This document shows positions 20,084-32,390 of a stretch of 64,000 nucleotides of DNA, one piece after another. Each line of letters starts with the position of its first letter. Position 1 is the first letter of the stretch. Both the position numbers and the translations under genes were made by a program. The DNA is from Bugulina stolonifera. Taxonomy: Eukaryota > Bryozoa > Gymnolaemata > Cheilostomatida > Bugulidae. The stretch covers positions 4,874,701-4,938,700 of the forward strand of contig OW285195.1 in assembly GCA_935421135.1 (NCBI GenBank). The letters are read 5' to 3'. The notes beneath the pieces are model-generated. The model ran no database searches, was not told where the DNA came from, and saw only the letters and a program-made list of their open reading frames with translations.

Positions 20084-22693
20084 ATTGTAGAACCAGTTGA
20101 GGGTATAGGATCAACATGGGTTAGTCCTTTAGTGGTTGTGCCTAAAGATGGTGATGATGTTAGACTATGTGTTGACATGAGAAGGGCTAACAAAGCGATT
20201 GTCAGGGAAAGATATCCTGTTCCTACAATCCAAGAAATGTTAGTTGAATTGAATGGTGCCAAAGTATTTTCCAAACTTGATTTGAAGCAAGGGTTTTTCC
20301 AATGTGAATTAGAGTCTAGTTCAAGAGACATAACAACTTTTGTCAGTCATATAGGCCTGTTTAGAATGAAGCGTCTAGGAATGGGAGTGTCATCTGCTCC
20401 TGAGATATTTCAATACACTATCCAAAAGGTCTTGAATGGTTTGAGTGGAGTTTTAAATTTAGCCGACGACATATTAGTATTTGGTACAGATGCAAGTGAA
20501 CACAATGAAAGATTGATAAGTGTGATGGAAAGGCTAGAGAAAAGTGGCTTAACTTTGAATAGTGGCAAATGTCTTTTTGGGGTATCATCAATCAAGTTTC
20601 TAGGTCATATTATTTCAAATGAAGGCATATCTGCTGACCCTGCTAAGGTTAAGTCTATCCTATCTGCTAGAGCACCTGAAAATATCTCAGAGTTAAGAGG
20701 ATTTTTGGGATTAGTTCAGTTTGTGGGGAGGTATGTTCCAGATTTAGCAAGGGTTGCTGCTCCTCTCTGGGATTTAACCAAGAAATCCCAAACTTTTTCA
20801 TGGAGTAATGTACACCAGGATGCATTTGTGGGCATAAAGAAGCTTATGAGTTCTAATCAAACGTTAGCTTACTATGACAAAGAATGTTGTACGACTGTTG
20901 TTGCAGATGCTAGTCCCACAGGTCTTGGTGCAGTCTTATATCAGAGACAAAATGGAGTTTCAAAGATAATAGCATTTGGGCATCGTCGACTGTCAGATGT
21001 GGAGACTCGGTATTCTCAGATAGAACGTGAGGCTCTTGGACTAATGTGGGCATGTGAGCATTTTCGGATGTATTTACTTGGCAAGCATTTCCGGTTAGTG
21101 ACTGATCATAAACCTCTAGTGTCTATTTTTGGCAGTGCTAGTTCAAAACCAACTCCAAGACTGGAAAGATGGAGTATAAGGCTCCAGGCATTCGATTTTG
21201 ATATCCATTATAAGCCAGGTTGTTATAACATTGCAGATCCAATGTCTAGGCTTAGTGGTTCTAAAGACAGCAATACAGATCCGGTGACAGATGATTCATA
21301 TATTTGCTTAGTTGCAGAGCAGGCAGTGCCATGTGCCATGACATGGTCAGATATTCAGCAAGAAGCATTGGTATGTAATGAAGCTAGTCTGATCCGGAAG
21401 GCTTTACAATCGGGAGATTGGGAATCATGTCCAGCAATTACAAAATCTATCCAGAATGAGTTGAGTTGCTATGAAGGAGTAATTTTGAGAGGTAATAAAA
21501 TTCTTGTACCTGTCAAGTTGCGAAAGAAAGTGTTACAGCTGGCACATGAAGGTCACCAAGGCATAGTGAAAACAAAGAAAAGACTACGCTTGAAGGTTTG
21601 GTGGCCAGGAATGGACCACGATGCTGAGGCACTATGTCGGCAATGCTTCTCATGTCAATTAGTGGCTAACAGCAACCCACCGAGTCCTATTTCTCCTACC
21701 AAGATGCCAGACAGTCCATGGAAATTTTGCTGTATAGATCTCCTTGGACCTCTTCCTGATGGTAGATCAGTTGTTGTGTTAGTAGATTATTTTAGTAGGA
21801 TCTTTGAATTTGGATTTCTACGCAGTACCAAGGCTGATAAAGTTATATTGTTTTTAGAGCATGTTTTTTCATACTATGGGTGTCCAGAAATGATAAGATC
21901 TGATAATGGTCCACAGTTTGCAGGGGGCGAGTTTCAAGAATACTTGAAGCAGTGTGCCATTAAATGGACTTCTACCACTCCACTGTGGCCCCAAGCAAAT
22001 GGAGAAGTTGAACGTATGAATAGAACTATTCTTAAAGTGCTCAAGATTGCTAAAGCCGAAGGGAAGGATTTGCAGAAGGCATTACAAGAGTTTTCTATGG
22101 CATACAAGTCAACACCACATACTGGTACAGGAGTACCTCCTTTTACTCTGATGTTTGGTCGAGAGATGCGCACAAAGCTGCCTATGCTCGGTGACACTGC
22201 TGTGGGCACAAAAGAGGAAGCTCAGGATTCTGATGCTATTTACAAGAAGAGTATGAAGGAGTATGCAGACAAGAGTTCTAAGGAAAGTGAGATAGAGGTA
22301 GGCGATATAGTCTTAATGAAACAAGAGAATAGAGGAAAACTGGACACCAATTTCAGCCCTACAGAACACACAGTGGTTGGACTCGGTGGTTCTGATGTAG
22401 TGTGTGCCAGCCCTTCAGGTTCCTTAACAAGAAGGAATGTTTCTTTTGCTAAGAAGGTTCAGTTGTCGGATTCTTCCCCTGTCTCACCCCTTGATCCATG
22501 CCCAGTTTTATCTCCGGTTCCATCCCCAGTCTCCAGCGAAAATGTGGGAGCGAGTAATCCTCCAGATCCCCCTCTTAATGTCAGTCCATCTACAAATGAT
22601 AATAGTGCCCATAATAGCCCCCCTCCCCTTAGGACAAGTTCTAGGGTTAGGAAAGTGCCTCAACGTTTTCAGGATTTTTATATGCAATCATAG
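20084..22693 (+). CDS. pol: Gypsy Pol: RT, RNase H and integrase
   Basis: This is the larger part of the Gypsy polymerase, open from the ATTGTA target copy to TAG 22693. The reverse transcriptase includes FSKLDLKQGFFQCEL and an active site LADD (20459-20470). RNase H begins near VVADASPTGLG (20905), with TDHKPL later. The integrase has the zinc region around HQGIVKTKKRL ... CRQCFSCQ (21550-21660) and the catalytic DDE residues in CIDLLGPL, RSDNGPQF and NGEVERMN (about 21730, 21900 and 22005). The proline- and serine-rich C-terminus has no chromodomain. The first part of the reverse transcriptase lies on the far side of element A. Calling an ATG start around 20132 would be artificial. Confidence 0.88.
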   Translation: MVEPVEGIGSTWVSPLVVVPKDGDDVRLCVDMRRANKAIVRERYPVPTIQEMLVELNGAKVFSKLDLKQGFFQCELESSSRDITTFVSHIGLFRMKRLGMGVSSAPEIFQYTIQKVLNGLSGVLNLADDILVFGTDASEHNERLISVMERLEKSGLTLNSGKCLFGVSSIKFLGHIISNEGISADPAKVKSILSARAPENISELRGFLGLVQFVGRYVPDLARVAAPLWDLTKKSQTFSWSNVHQDAFVGIKKLMSSNQTLAYYDKECCTTVVADASPTGLGAVLYQRQNGVSKIIAFGHRRLSDVETRYSQIEREALGLMWACEHFRMYLLGKHFRLVTDHKPLVSIFGSASSKPTPRLERWSIRLQAFDFDIHYKPGCYNIADPMSRLSGSKDSNTDPVTDDSYICLVAEQAVPCAMTWSDIQQEALVCNEASLIRKALQSGDWESCPAITKSIQNELSCYEGVILRGNKILVPVKLRKKVLQLAHEGHQGIVKTKKRLRLKVWWPGMDHDAEALCRQCFSCQLVANSNPPSPISPTKMPDSPWKFCCIDLLGPLPDGRSVVVLVDYFSRIFEFGFLRSTKADKVILFLEHVFSYYGCPEMIRSDNGPQFAGGEFQEYLKQCAIKWTSTTPLWPQANGEVERMNRTILKVLKIAKAEGKDLQKALQEFSMAYKSTPHTGTGVPPFTLMFGREMRTKLPMLGDTAVGTKEEAQDSDAIYKKSMKEYADKSSKESEIEVGDIVLMKQENRGKLDTNFSPTEHTVVGLGGSDVVCASPSGSLTRRNVSFAKKVQLSDSSPVSPLDPCPVLSPVPSPVSSENVGASNPPDPPLNVSPSTNDNSAHNSPPPLRTSSRVRKVPQRFQDFYMQS

Positions 22694-22822
22694 AGTGAAT
22701 ATTTGGTTCTAAATAACATTGTTCAATTTTGCTTTATAATAATAATATATGTTTTGTAATTTTTCTCTTCAAGTTGTACTTTTGATATTATATCTTTTTT
22801 TGTATCTAAACCCATGGAGGGA

Positions 22823-22956
22823 TGTAGTGTTTGTAATAGCTTTGTAGCTAGTAGCTTTATAGCACTAAAGCTAGAGTAAGGAAATATATATAAGGATGCA
22901 TGTATGTCTTAGGAGTCAGTTATAATGAGAATAAAATACGTCAGTACAACACTAAA
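22823..22956 (+). repeat. Gypsy 3' LTR
   Basis: It is identical by eye to the 5' LTR. A purine-rich GGAGGGA precedes it and the target duplication AGGAT (22957-22961) follows it. Confidence 0.9.
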
Positions 22957-22961
22957 AGGAT

Positions 22962-23335
22962 GAACACATTTGAATATTGGCTATTATGACCTCCAGTCAG
23001 TATTGAGAACATAAGTAGGCTAAAGCATGAAATAGCCAAGTAATCTTATTGAGTCACTGTCATTCTATAAATAGCTCTTGTGTACAGTGATAAACAAGAA
23101 AGTTACAGGCAATGCCCGCAATGAGTTGCAGGCACTTTGGCTATCTGTGTGGCACAGTTTATCTTAACCGCTTGACTGCCTCCAAAATTCCCAATATACA
23201 TACGTAGGCTACAATTTGAAGGAGAGGGTTTTCTTGGCAACAGCTAGGTTTCCAAACACAAGCAACGCATCAATTCTACTGAAATAGGATGAACAATACT
23301 ATTTTGCAAATATTGAATAGTGCGACAGTAGTGGT
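22962..23335. mobile_element. TTAA-flanked MITE, right part
   Basis: This is the remainder of the MITE that hosts the Gypsy. Its right TIR (about 23235-23335) ends GTGCGACAGTAGTGGT and is followed by TTAA 23336-23339. No coding potential is seen. Confidence 0.7.
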
Positions 23336-23339
23336 TTAA

Positions 23340-24760
23340 TACACAAGTTGAGAGATATAAGAACTCTGACTTGCTCTGACTGTCAGTATGATACAACTAA
23401 AGAGCACTAATTATGTGTTGGTACTCTAAATCATGATTGTACTCAGATTGTACTCAGATTTTACACAGATATTACTCCGATTTAACTCGGATTTAGTTTA
23501 ATGTGGAGCATTTTTGCCCACATTGTTACATTTTCCTTGTCAAACAAGTCTTATAAAAGTGTGCCATTTCGTCATCTCATTTTCTATCTGAAGCACTAGT
23601 TTTTACATAATATAGCCTATTTATTTTCCTATTCTTGCACAGAGCCTTTCGGTAGTTTTAGCTTCTACAAATTTCTATTATTTATAAATATTTTTATGAC
23701 ATGCTCGGTTAAAAGTACGATCTGGTGGTTGAAAATACGCTCTGTAAAGATTGACAAAACGAACAATGAAATATTCTACCGTCTGCTCATGGAGATGTGC
23801 TTCTGGCAACATATGGAAGGTAGTGCTACATTAAATATTATGTTCCTTAGACTGGACCAGCATTACATGAGCGCTTTCCCAACATTTGAAAACAAAAGCG
23901 CTTATACGACAACTTTTTGTTTCTAGATGCTAGAAATTATGTGCAGAGAGATAATAAAGTAGGTGAAAATAAACCACATGGTCGAGGTTATATAAGTGCA
24001 TGTATTTAGACAATCACCACAGGGCCATTATGTTGGAAATTATGGGCACATTATTGCGGAAGGACTAGAAGCACTTGGGAAGCAAAAATGTGATACAGGA
24101 AATCATAAAAGAGTTTAATTTCATTAAAAAACTAAACCCAAGGTAAGAGTTGAGCCCCTGAAGACATCCAAAAAGCAAGAACCAAACTACCAACAAATTA
24201 TTTCAGTTTTACAGATGCTGCACACCTCATTAGCAAGAAAAAATAATTAGAATCAAGTAAACCGAGTGTAGATATTTTATATTGAGTTGGATTTACAGAA
24301 ATCTATGTTTCAACCTCATAATATCGGTGTAATGGGATGGTACTGTCTGTCACACATGCAAATATCGTCTGTATGTGTGCTTCTACATTGATTGCACTAA
24401 TTTACAAGCGGATCATGCATTGTTTTCACAGAAATTATTTGCTGATATAACTTCAACATTGTCTGCAGAAACACTGCAATTCATTAGATGTATTGTTTTT
24501 GCAGACAATCACTGAAGAGAGCCCAGCACGATGATTTTCCACAAAAACAATGTAACTGGATTAATTAGTTAAAAAATTGACATACAGCAATAAAAATGGT
24601 ACCATTAAACAGAGAATGCGATTTTGGTTCAGAATATATTTTGTTTGCCTCTCTACGATTAATACAATTGGAGGGCTCAACTCAAACGCGTTTAGCCTTC
24701 TCCTGTAAAATTACAATATAGTGAGTTACATTGTTTTTGTGGAAAGGGGCGGTATATACT
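23340..24760. other. Non-coding AT-rich spacer
   Basis: There are no convincing genes. Short open frames, for example near 23696-23926, have no domain or codon signal I can support. Confidence 0.45.
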
Positions 24761-24764
24761 ATGC

Positions 24765-24942
24765 GTCATGTGTCTGTGTATGACCTATATGCTATGTAGG
24801 TCATGTGTCTGTGTATGACCTATATACTATGTAGGTCATGTGTCTGTATATGACCTATATGCTATGTAGGTCATGTGTCTGTGTATGACCTATACACTAT
24901 GTAGGTCATGTGTCTGTGTATGACCTATATACTATGTAGGTC
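24765..24942. repeat. 35-bp tandem repeat with internal inverted motif
   Basis: About five copies of a 35-bp unit carry GTCATGTGTCTGTGTATGAC and then a TATA-rich linker. Each unit has GTCAT ... ATGAC arms, and adjacent units pair as TAGGTCAT ... ATGACCTA, so single strands could form a ladder of hairpins. Confidence 0.85.
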
Positions 24943-26330
24943 AGAGTGTATCTGTCTACTTCTAGCTATCCTAGTTATTATAGTTGCAATTTTGTAGAAC
25001 CTACAGTTTGAGATCCCCAGCATAATATCTATTCCACCTGTCTGGGTAAAAACAAGTGCTCCCATCCCTTTTACATAGCACCAAATATTTTATAAGCCTC
25101 TAGTATATGTATAACACAGCCGTGTGTTTCTCCAGCCTCCTCTAGTTGCTTACTCTTCATTTAAACTGTTGCAATAAATGCAAAAGATCATAATATATGT
25201 CATGCTTGCAATATAATAACCCGAGCTCCAACATCCGCAACCGCTGGTGATGCGTGCAAAGTCCCCCCCCCCCCCTTCTCTTAATACCCTAGTCTCTACT
25301 GTGTCTAACCTCTAACCACTCAGCTATTCTTATTACTTACTGTAGTGTATCAGCCAATATGATAAACATTGTCATATTCAATATTCACGTCATGTATGAA
25401 ATATTACTTATTAAAAAAATAGAGGAGGATGGGATTTGACGTTAATTTAACACTTTGGTAGGCGTTCATCCCACTGTTTATGTTTATATTATTTGCAAAA
25501 CCTTGCTATGTGACCAGAAGAGGACAACTTCACATTGCAGCTAATGAGTGCACAGTACTAACTACTATTATGCTTCTTTTAATTCTTATAATTCAATGTC
25601 AGTCTTGGAATACAGACTTAGCTGCAGTGATGACTTACTAATTTTCACTCAATTCTAGTAGTCTTAGCTGCATATTATTATAAATAATTAGTATCTAATA
25701 ATCACAATTTATGGAACAAAATAAAAAATAGCAAAGTGTGACAACTCCCAAGATTGATTTTTTTATTTTCGGTTCCATTAAGTGTTTTTTCCGGAATGTA
25801 AAATAATTGAATTAAGCCGAGGGGAAAAAGACAATGTCGATATCATTCAGTTTCGATATCATTCAGTTTGAAAAGTCAGCAAACAAAACTGAATGCACAT
25901 GCAAATCTAAACCGCCCACCACTAATCTTCATTTATCAATTATGTGATGATAACTTTCATAGATTGTAGTGTTTTGTGACTGTGACACTGGTTTAGCTCA
26001 ACTTCATTTGCATCAGTGAGCCATTTGATGTTCAGTTCAATAGTAGATGATGATAATTCATAATAATTGATAGTCTATAATTACTGTCAAAAAATGTATT
26101 AGGTTGTCAACTTGTATTGTACTCCCTAGAATTCTAAAATGTACCCTAGGGGTACATGTACCCCAGGTTGGGAACCCCTGTACTACAGCAACTCTCAGTG
26201 GATAGTCAACACATAAATTGAAGTTGCTTTCTCACTATTTTCTGGTATTCATTGTTACGATAACTCCAAATTGTTCAGTAAATGTACATGCATGTAATTT
26301 AGTGTAATATAAATGTAATTATCAATTATC
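24943..26330. other. Non-coding spacer with a hAT-like terminus
   Basis: No gene is seen. A poly-C tract lies at about 25264-25274, and TCGATATCATTCAGTTT is repeated directly near 25835-25870. At about 26140-26180, TACCCCAGGTTGGGAACCCCTG reads in reverse as a CAGGGGTTCCCAA end typical of hAT MITEs. I could not find its partner. Confidence 0.4.
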
Positions 26331-26769
26331 ATGCACAGGGGCACAAGTTTTTAAACTGGGGTCTCCATAGGCCGGGGGTCCAGGGAGCCACCCAGGCTCC
26401 CTGGCAGGGCCCGGAGCTTTTTCAGCATTACTTACAAAAAGAGAAGGGTTTTAGAATATTTCACACGGTTGTTTGGATGTCATGTTTACTGCAACTTCAT
26501 AACACATGATTTAAAATACAGTATATTTAAGATTATTTTAATTACCAATTAGCATGTACATGTATATCCAGTACAAAATTCAAGTTCCATTAATCATAAT
26601 AGTACAGTAAAAGGAAACTAAAAACCACTATATTGGCAACACTAGCCTGCTAATATGATATGTAAAGCCAACCTACTAAACAAATAAGTGTGGCTGGTAT
26701 ATTATAGTATAGAAAGTCCATATCACAACTTTCTGGTTACAGCATCACACTCTAGTACACATTTACCAA

Positions 26770-29700
26770 TCATTCAGATAATGGGTTAAGGAGAACGAGT
26801 CGTCTTCTTTTCATCCTTATGAAAGACTGCACAATTGCTTCACCTTTGAGAGAGTGTAAAATGTCTTTATGCTTGTACCTGAGAACAAGCGTATTCAATG
26901 CTGTCTGGCTCAGGGTAGATTGGAGCTTAGTCTTAATAAACTTAAGTGTAGAGTTTGCTCTCTCACTGCTAGCACTAGTGACAGGCAGGGTTAACATCAC
27001 TTTTAACAGATAGGAAACGTTGGGGAAGTTTACGCTGTTTTCTTCATGCTGGTACGATTCTGCGAGTGAGTCAGGTACATGTGTATCTTGTTTAGATGTA
27101 CAATATTTAGAATACCATGTGTGCAGCTCTTGCTGAATAGTGTCAATTGATGGCAAGTCTGCTCTGTGGCTGTCTAAATAGCTCATTGCGTGTGCATAAA
27201 ACTGTTCCATTGGCATTGATTTCATCACAGCTGGTACAAGTGAGAAACCTACAACAAAAAGTGTGTTATATTACATTTATCTACCTCAATCAGCAGACAG
27301 TATACCGTTTCATGTTTTACATCTCATCAATGCAGCTCACAGTTGTTCATGGGAGCACACATTGCAATACTGTGTACTCACAGCAATGTGTATGTCATGT
27401 GAAAGATGTGAAACACATGTACACTGAGCCAGAGTTCTCAAGCTACCAGAGATAGTGAGAATTGCACAGACTATAAGTAAAGGTCCATGCAATACATTGT
27501 ACTGTTCCAGGGTTTGAAACCTCTTCAGTGCAGCTCAAAGATATGCCTAAGAGAATACCTTGGCAATACTGTATACTTACAGTAAAGTATGTTTAAATGA
27601 TGTGAAATAGAGGAAATGTGTATGGAAGTGTGAGATTGTGAGATATGTTACCTTTAATAAGTGTTGAGCTATGTTGAAATCGATCTTTTAGGTCAGTACT
27701 CAGAGGCTCAACATATGGTAGGAAGTAGGCCAACCGGTAGTACTCTTTAGTAGAATCTGTAGCCTAGTTGGCACGGAGTGCTTGCTTGCCTGTCGTACGG
27801 GGCTTGCTGAGTTCCCCTCCATAAAGTTGTTCAATCTTTGTGTACAGGGAGTCAAAGAGAGAGGCATCATCACATACTACATCGATAGCTCTCATGGCAT
27901 CATCGACATTCATATATGCTGAAACCGCATCTTTTGTAGATCCTGTGAACAATAACTAGAGGTTGCAAAAAACCATCTACTAAACTGTTGTATGACTGCA
28001 GTACGAATATCTGAATGTGTAGTGCACGATTTACTTGCATACCAACCTTGAAGTTTAATGCTAAGCTGCTTTGTGTACCCTACCATGTGTTCAGCAATAA
28101 CCAGAGCGACCAACGACTCTGCTTTGGTAAAGTAGGTCAGCAATCTCCTGGCATTCGTGACAGCGTCAGCATCAGCATCATATCCTGGGCCACACAATCA
28201 TAACTTCTAGGCTCTCAATTAGATAAGGATAGATGCCAAGTAAATCTGTAAGATTTGTGTGTCTTTCAACCCACCTAGTTTCGGACATTACTTTTATCTA
28301 TTAAAAGAATACAATGAAATTAATTAAAGTGGAGCAAAAACAGTTCATAATTGCAGCATCAGACAAATTTTATAATATGAAAAATTTTAAAATTGGGGAC
28401 TATGATTTTGGAGGTACAGATGCATGTATCTTGTTGACATAGTCATAGCATACAACAATATTCAACTACAGAAACTTTCTCTATTGCCTACTATGCAACA
28501 TGGCAATGTGGTATTATAATGCAAATACTATAACACTACAATTATTGTGCACCTTGGTTATAGCTATGTGTGGATCTGCTTCTTTTAGTTGGTCAGCCAA
28601 AACCTTTGATCTTTTGGGAGAATATTTGTAGAAAAGACCAAGTCGCTTTACAGCACCCATCAGTATGCGATATTCCTGAACTTTTGACATAGAATTAAGG
28701 GCAAAGTTTAGACGGTGACTGGCACAATGTGTAAAAACAGCCAACTGTTGACAGTCTTTAATAAGGGCCTGTGCACCATTTATCCTTCCACTTATATTGC
28801 TGGCACCGTCATATGTTTGAGCACGGCAGTTCATTATATCAATCTCATGACGCTGGAGGCAGTCTTTGATGGCATCAGCAATCGATTTACCAGTGATACT
28901 GTCTAACTCTACATATTCTAGTAGACGCTCATGTGCTTCACCACCAATCCCAACAGTTCGAAGAACAATCAACATTTGCTCTATATTAGAACAGTCGGTC
29001 ACTTCATCCGCAGAAACTGCATAAATAAACTTGCCCATTTGAGTACGTGCCTCTTCTATGATAGCATTCTGGATGGCTTTCAGAAAACAAGACATCATGT
29101 TTCTCAGGGCATACGCTCCTAAATAGGATGCATATGAGCTTTCTTTAGATCTTTTTAAGTGCTCACTCAACACACTGTCAAATTTTGCCCGGCTAGCCAC
29201 TTCAGCTTTGAAGTTACCTAAGTTAACGCAATCGTCACTATCGATAGATGGAACACCTGCATTACGATGTCCTCTTAGGGCAGAGCCCCTCTCAATGGTG
29301 CTTCTCATAACTTATACTAGTTGTAGAAGAGCTTCAGTGTTATGTTCAGCTAATCTTTGCTGTTGAGTTGTTAGTGTTTCCCTTATAGCCTTCTTTGTGC
29401 CTGACATAACCTTCACAAATTCTTCCATCCGCGTCTAAAATAATTATACAACATATGCATGTGTTTATTCAAGCATAGTTTACAACAAAGCTTGCCCAAA
29501 TAAATTTGCTTAAAATTATTCTTGTGTGATATGCTCATCTGTGATAATGTATGTTAGCGCAATGCTTGGCATACGCATTTGTAACACAATGTTTATTGCA
29601 ACAGAACACATGTTTTATATGATTTCTCTGTCAATCATACATGTAGTAAGAACCCTTCAACAAGTATAGAATTTAAACTTACCACACACTTGGCATGAGC

Positions 29701-29990
29701 ACTGTTCAGAATCCCAACATGATCTTTAAGCTTGCTGTGAAAACATTTCCAGTCATAAAATGGCTCGGCAACTAGCACAGAGGCTTTTGGGCCTCGGTTG
29801 CCTTTTTCAGGAAATAGTCAACATGCTAGACACAGTCGTATACACCATCATTTATGATGCTGTACATCAGAAAATGATACGCCTTTAGTTTATCTGCAGA
29901 GCACTTCTGCATTGTCTTCCCATTGGCATTTTTCTTTTCAAGAAACTCTCGAGCAGGAAAATCAAACCTACAGCGTCACATGTAAATCAC
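26770..29990 (-). pseudogene. hAT transposase (TTF zinc finger, DUF4371-like, hAT dimerisation)
   Basis: Read leftward, a broken TTF-type zinc-finger region (about 29990-29690, including EPFYDWKCFHSKLKDH) has a frameshift and stops. A catalytic core follows at 29308-28514, containing FIYAVSADEVTDCSNIEQ and HCASHRLN. Helical parts lie at about 28197-27660, and the C-terminal dimerisation region at 27228-26770 contains LTLPVTSASSERANSTLKF. The pieces resemble transposases related to the 52-kDa PKR-inhibitor repressor and ZMYM1-like proteins. In-frame stops occur just upstream of 29308 (TAA) and near 27765 (TAG). Introns are likely between pieces, for example a GTAACA donor near 27650. I judge it inactive. 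Confidence 0.8.
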
Positions 29991-29999
29991 TCAGGATAT

Positions 30000-32210
30000 T
30001 ATATTAGCATCATGCAAGTAAAGTAATCCACCATTATACATGTATACGGTGTATGTGTACAGCTTGCCAAGTATTGGCACCATTTGAACCATCAAGGGTA
30101 CACTGCTGACTGCTTCACTAAGGAGCTACAAGTAATTCTTTAGCGTACATTGTAGATTTATCTACTGAACCGCATTTAACACACAAGCAACCTATCAATT
30201 CGGTTTTAGCACAAAACTAGCTAATACATAAATATATGGTAACAAACCCTGGTGGAAATCGTGGCTTAGATATTAAAGAGAACTTCATCTCACTACTCAT
30301 CGAGCTATTAACATGGCATATATCTTTCAGGACAGCGGAGCTATCACTCTCTAGAAAACGAGACATAAGCAAGATAAAATAAAAATTCTAGAAAACTAAA
30401 TTAAATTTAAATTTACTCCAACATGCGCTACAATACAATACAAGACATTGAATAGTTTAACTGGCACTAACCAGCCTTGTGCAGAGGTGGCAGTGGGAGT
30501 ACCTGTACCACTGTCACTACCAAGAGCAACCATTTCTACTTCATCTGCACATGATTCTGTGTTATCAAGACCCGATAATTTTGATTCAACTCCTGCTTCA
30601 GTCTGTGGCCTTGTAAAAACAGAACTTTTATATATTTGAAGTTGTTTAAAACCTAGTAAATCCTAGATTAGTTATAATATGTCTTGCAATTCATATCCCG
30701 ATTCTACAACTAAATTCACAGTAAATTAAACCAAATAAAAATTGAAATGCTTCATTAAAATGAAATAATTCTGTTGCTTTTAAGATTCTGCATTTAGATT
30801 CTTGACCAGCATCATAGCAATATTCATGTTTGAATGACATTTCATTAGTTTAGAATAATTTTGAACCATTATTTTTCATATTATGTGATATGCTACTATA
30901 AAACTTTCATATCTGTTAAGCTACGTGGGTCAGGTATGTTCGTATATGCGGATAAACACACTTACTTGCTAGTTACTAGTAGGTGGTCAAGAATAAAAAG
31001 TCTCTGAAAGCACGTGTGGTTGATTCAGCATTCAAGACGTAAGAGACTTCCAATATCTCCGCGGCTTCTGGGATTACGTCACTTCCGCTATTCGCCAAAC
31101 CCGTTGACGTCTAGCATCACATTACAATATCAGTAGAGTAATGCAACATATGAATATGAACAAAAGATAGTCATAAAAGAATATTTTACATTTCATTTTG
31201 ATTCATAATTAACCTCAGTTAATTGAGTTAGTATCGAATTGAAAAACAGATTATTATTGTAATTATAATGTTTAAAAATATTAAAAATTCATCATTTTTT
31301 AATTAAAAAAGCTGATGATAATATAACAGCATACAACAATTATAATTAATAGTATAAACATAATATATTGATATTATATACATGTAAATATGTCATAATT
31401 TTGTCCAAAATTATATTTTCTTTGATTAGTCTTGGAGTTATGTTTCCTTGATCTGTGAGAATGAGAAAACAATAGGGTAGGTAGGCTACAGCTTGTTTCA
31501 AGGCTTTTTCTGTTAGCTTACAGGTACATGTACTTAGCTAGCTCACAACTAGACCACCACAGTGGTCATTCCTCTTCCACACCTTCAAGAAGAAGGATGT
31601 CATCATCTTCAAAATTTACCCACCACCACCCCTTTTCTATATTTCTCACCACCTTCACCTCCAGGATGCTCCCTTTTGTTTAACTATTAATAGGGTGAAC
31701 AAAGTAGTTTGCGTTTTTAAAGCGGCAATTTCATTATAACTTGTAATATCTATGAGAGCAAAACTGTATTAGCCAGTTATTACTACATTGTTTGTTCCGA
31801 AGTTGGCTAAAAACCTTTACTAGATTTTACTTATACCACCACAACGAAAAGTGCCTTGATGCTTTCTATAAGATATTAGTACTGCATATGTAACTCTATT
31901 TTTGTACTACTCGTATTTATAGGTTGGTAATAAGTTTGATATTAGCGCATGCCAATTTGCTTCAAAAAGCCAACCTATGGCAAAAAGCAAAATAAGTATG
32001 AATGTAAAATAGAAATTATTACAGTTACTGCTGTCCGTTACTATGCACTATGTTTCAGAAACGTTGGTCTGACGATTGAAGCGGTGGACAGGTTTCCCCA
32101 AAAAAAGTTTCTCCAGCACTATTAAAAGATGGTGCATCAAAGAAGTTTGCACGTGAAACGATTGTTGGTTGCTGCAGATAGGTGCTTCCTTGGGCAAACA
32201 CGCGTAAGAG
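30000..32210. other. 5' part of the hAT element, no clear gene
   Basis: This may hold the promoter and leader of the transposase on the minus strand. TTACGTCACTTCCG near 31073 resembles CRE and ETS sites, and GTTGACGTC is near 31102. Otherwise it is AT-rich with no domain-bearing frame. Confidence 0.35.
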
Positions 32211-32212
32211 GA

Positions 32213-32390
32213 AAATGCGTTCTAGGCGCCATCACAAAGAAAAGAGAATCGCGTCCTAGGCGCCATCACAAAAAAAATAATGGCGTCCTAGTCGCCCATC
32301 ACATACAAAAAAATGATTAAGTTATGACTGTTGTGAAATAGTCATAGAGATAATGACTGTTGTAAAATAGTCATAGATATAAATGGCCTG
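32213..32390. repeat. Short tandem repeats GCGTCCTAGGCGCCATCAC and TATGACTGTTGTGAAATAG
   Basis: Three diverged units of about 32-34 bp contain GCGTYCTAGGCGCCATCAC at about 32217-32303. Two units of about 32 bp with TGACTGTTGTRAAATAGTCATAGA follow at 32330-32385. Confidence 0.7.

Larger units (their letters stand above)
461..22956 (+). mobile_element. Ty3/Gypsy LTR retrotransposon, interrupted by element A
   Basis: Two 134-bp LTRs (461-594 and 22823-22956) are identical by eye and are flanked by the 5-bp target duplication AGGAT (456-460 and 22957-22961). The domain order is gag, protease, reverse transcriptase, RNase H, integrase, which is the Ty3/Gypsy order. Removing element A and one ATTGTA copy leaves about 4.4 kb, a compact Gypsy. 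Identical LTRs point to recent insertion, yet the coding region changes frame twice before the reverse transcriptase. No envelope gene or chromodomain is visible. Confidence 0.9.

Noticed and set aside
20132..20140. ATG-like start near 20132 for the second Gypsy frame
   Set aside because: The frame is open from the element A junction and completes the reverse transcriptase begun before 1963. It is the continuation of a split gene.
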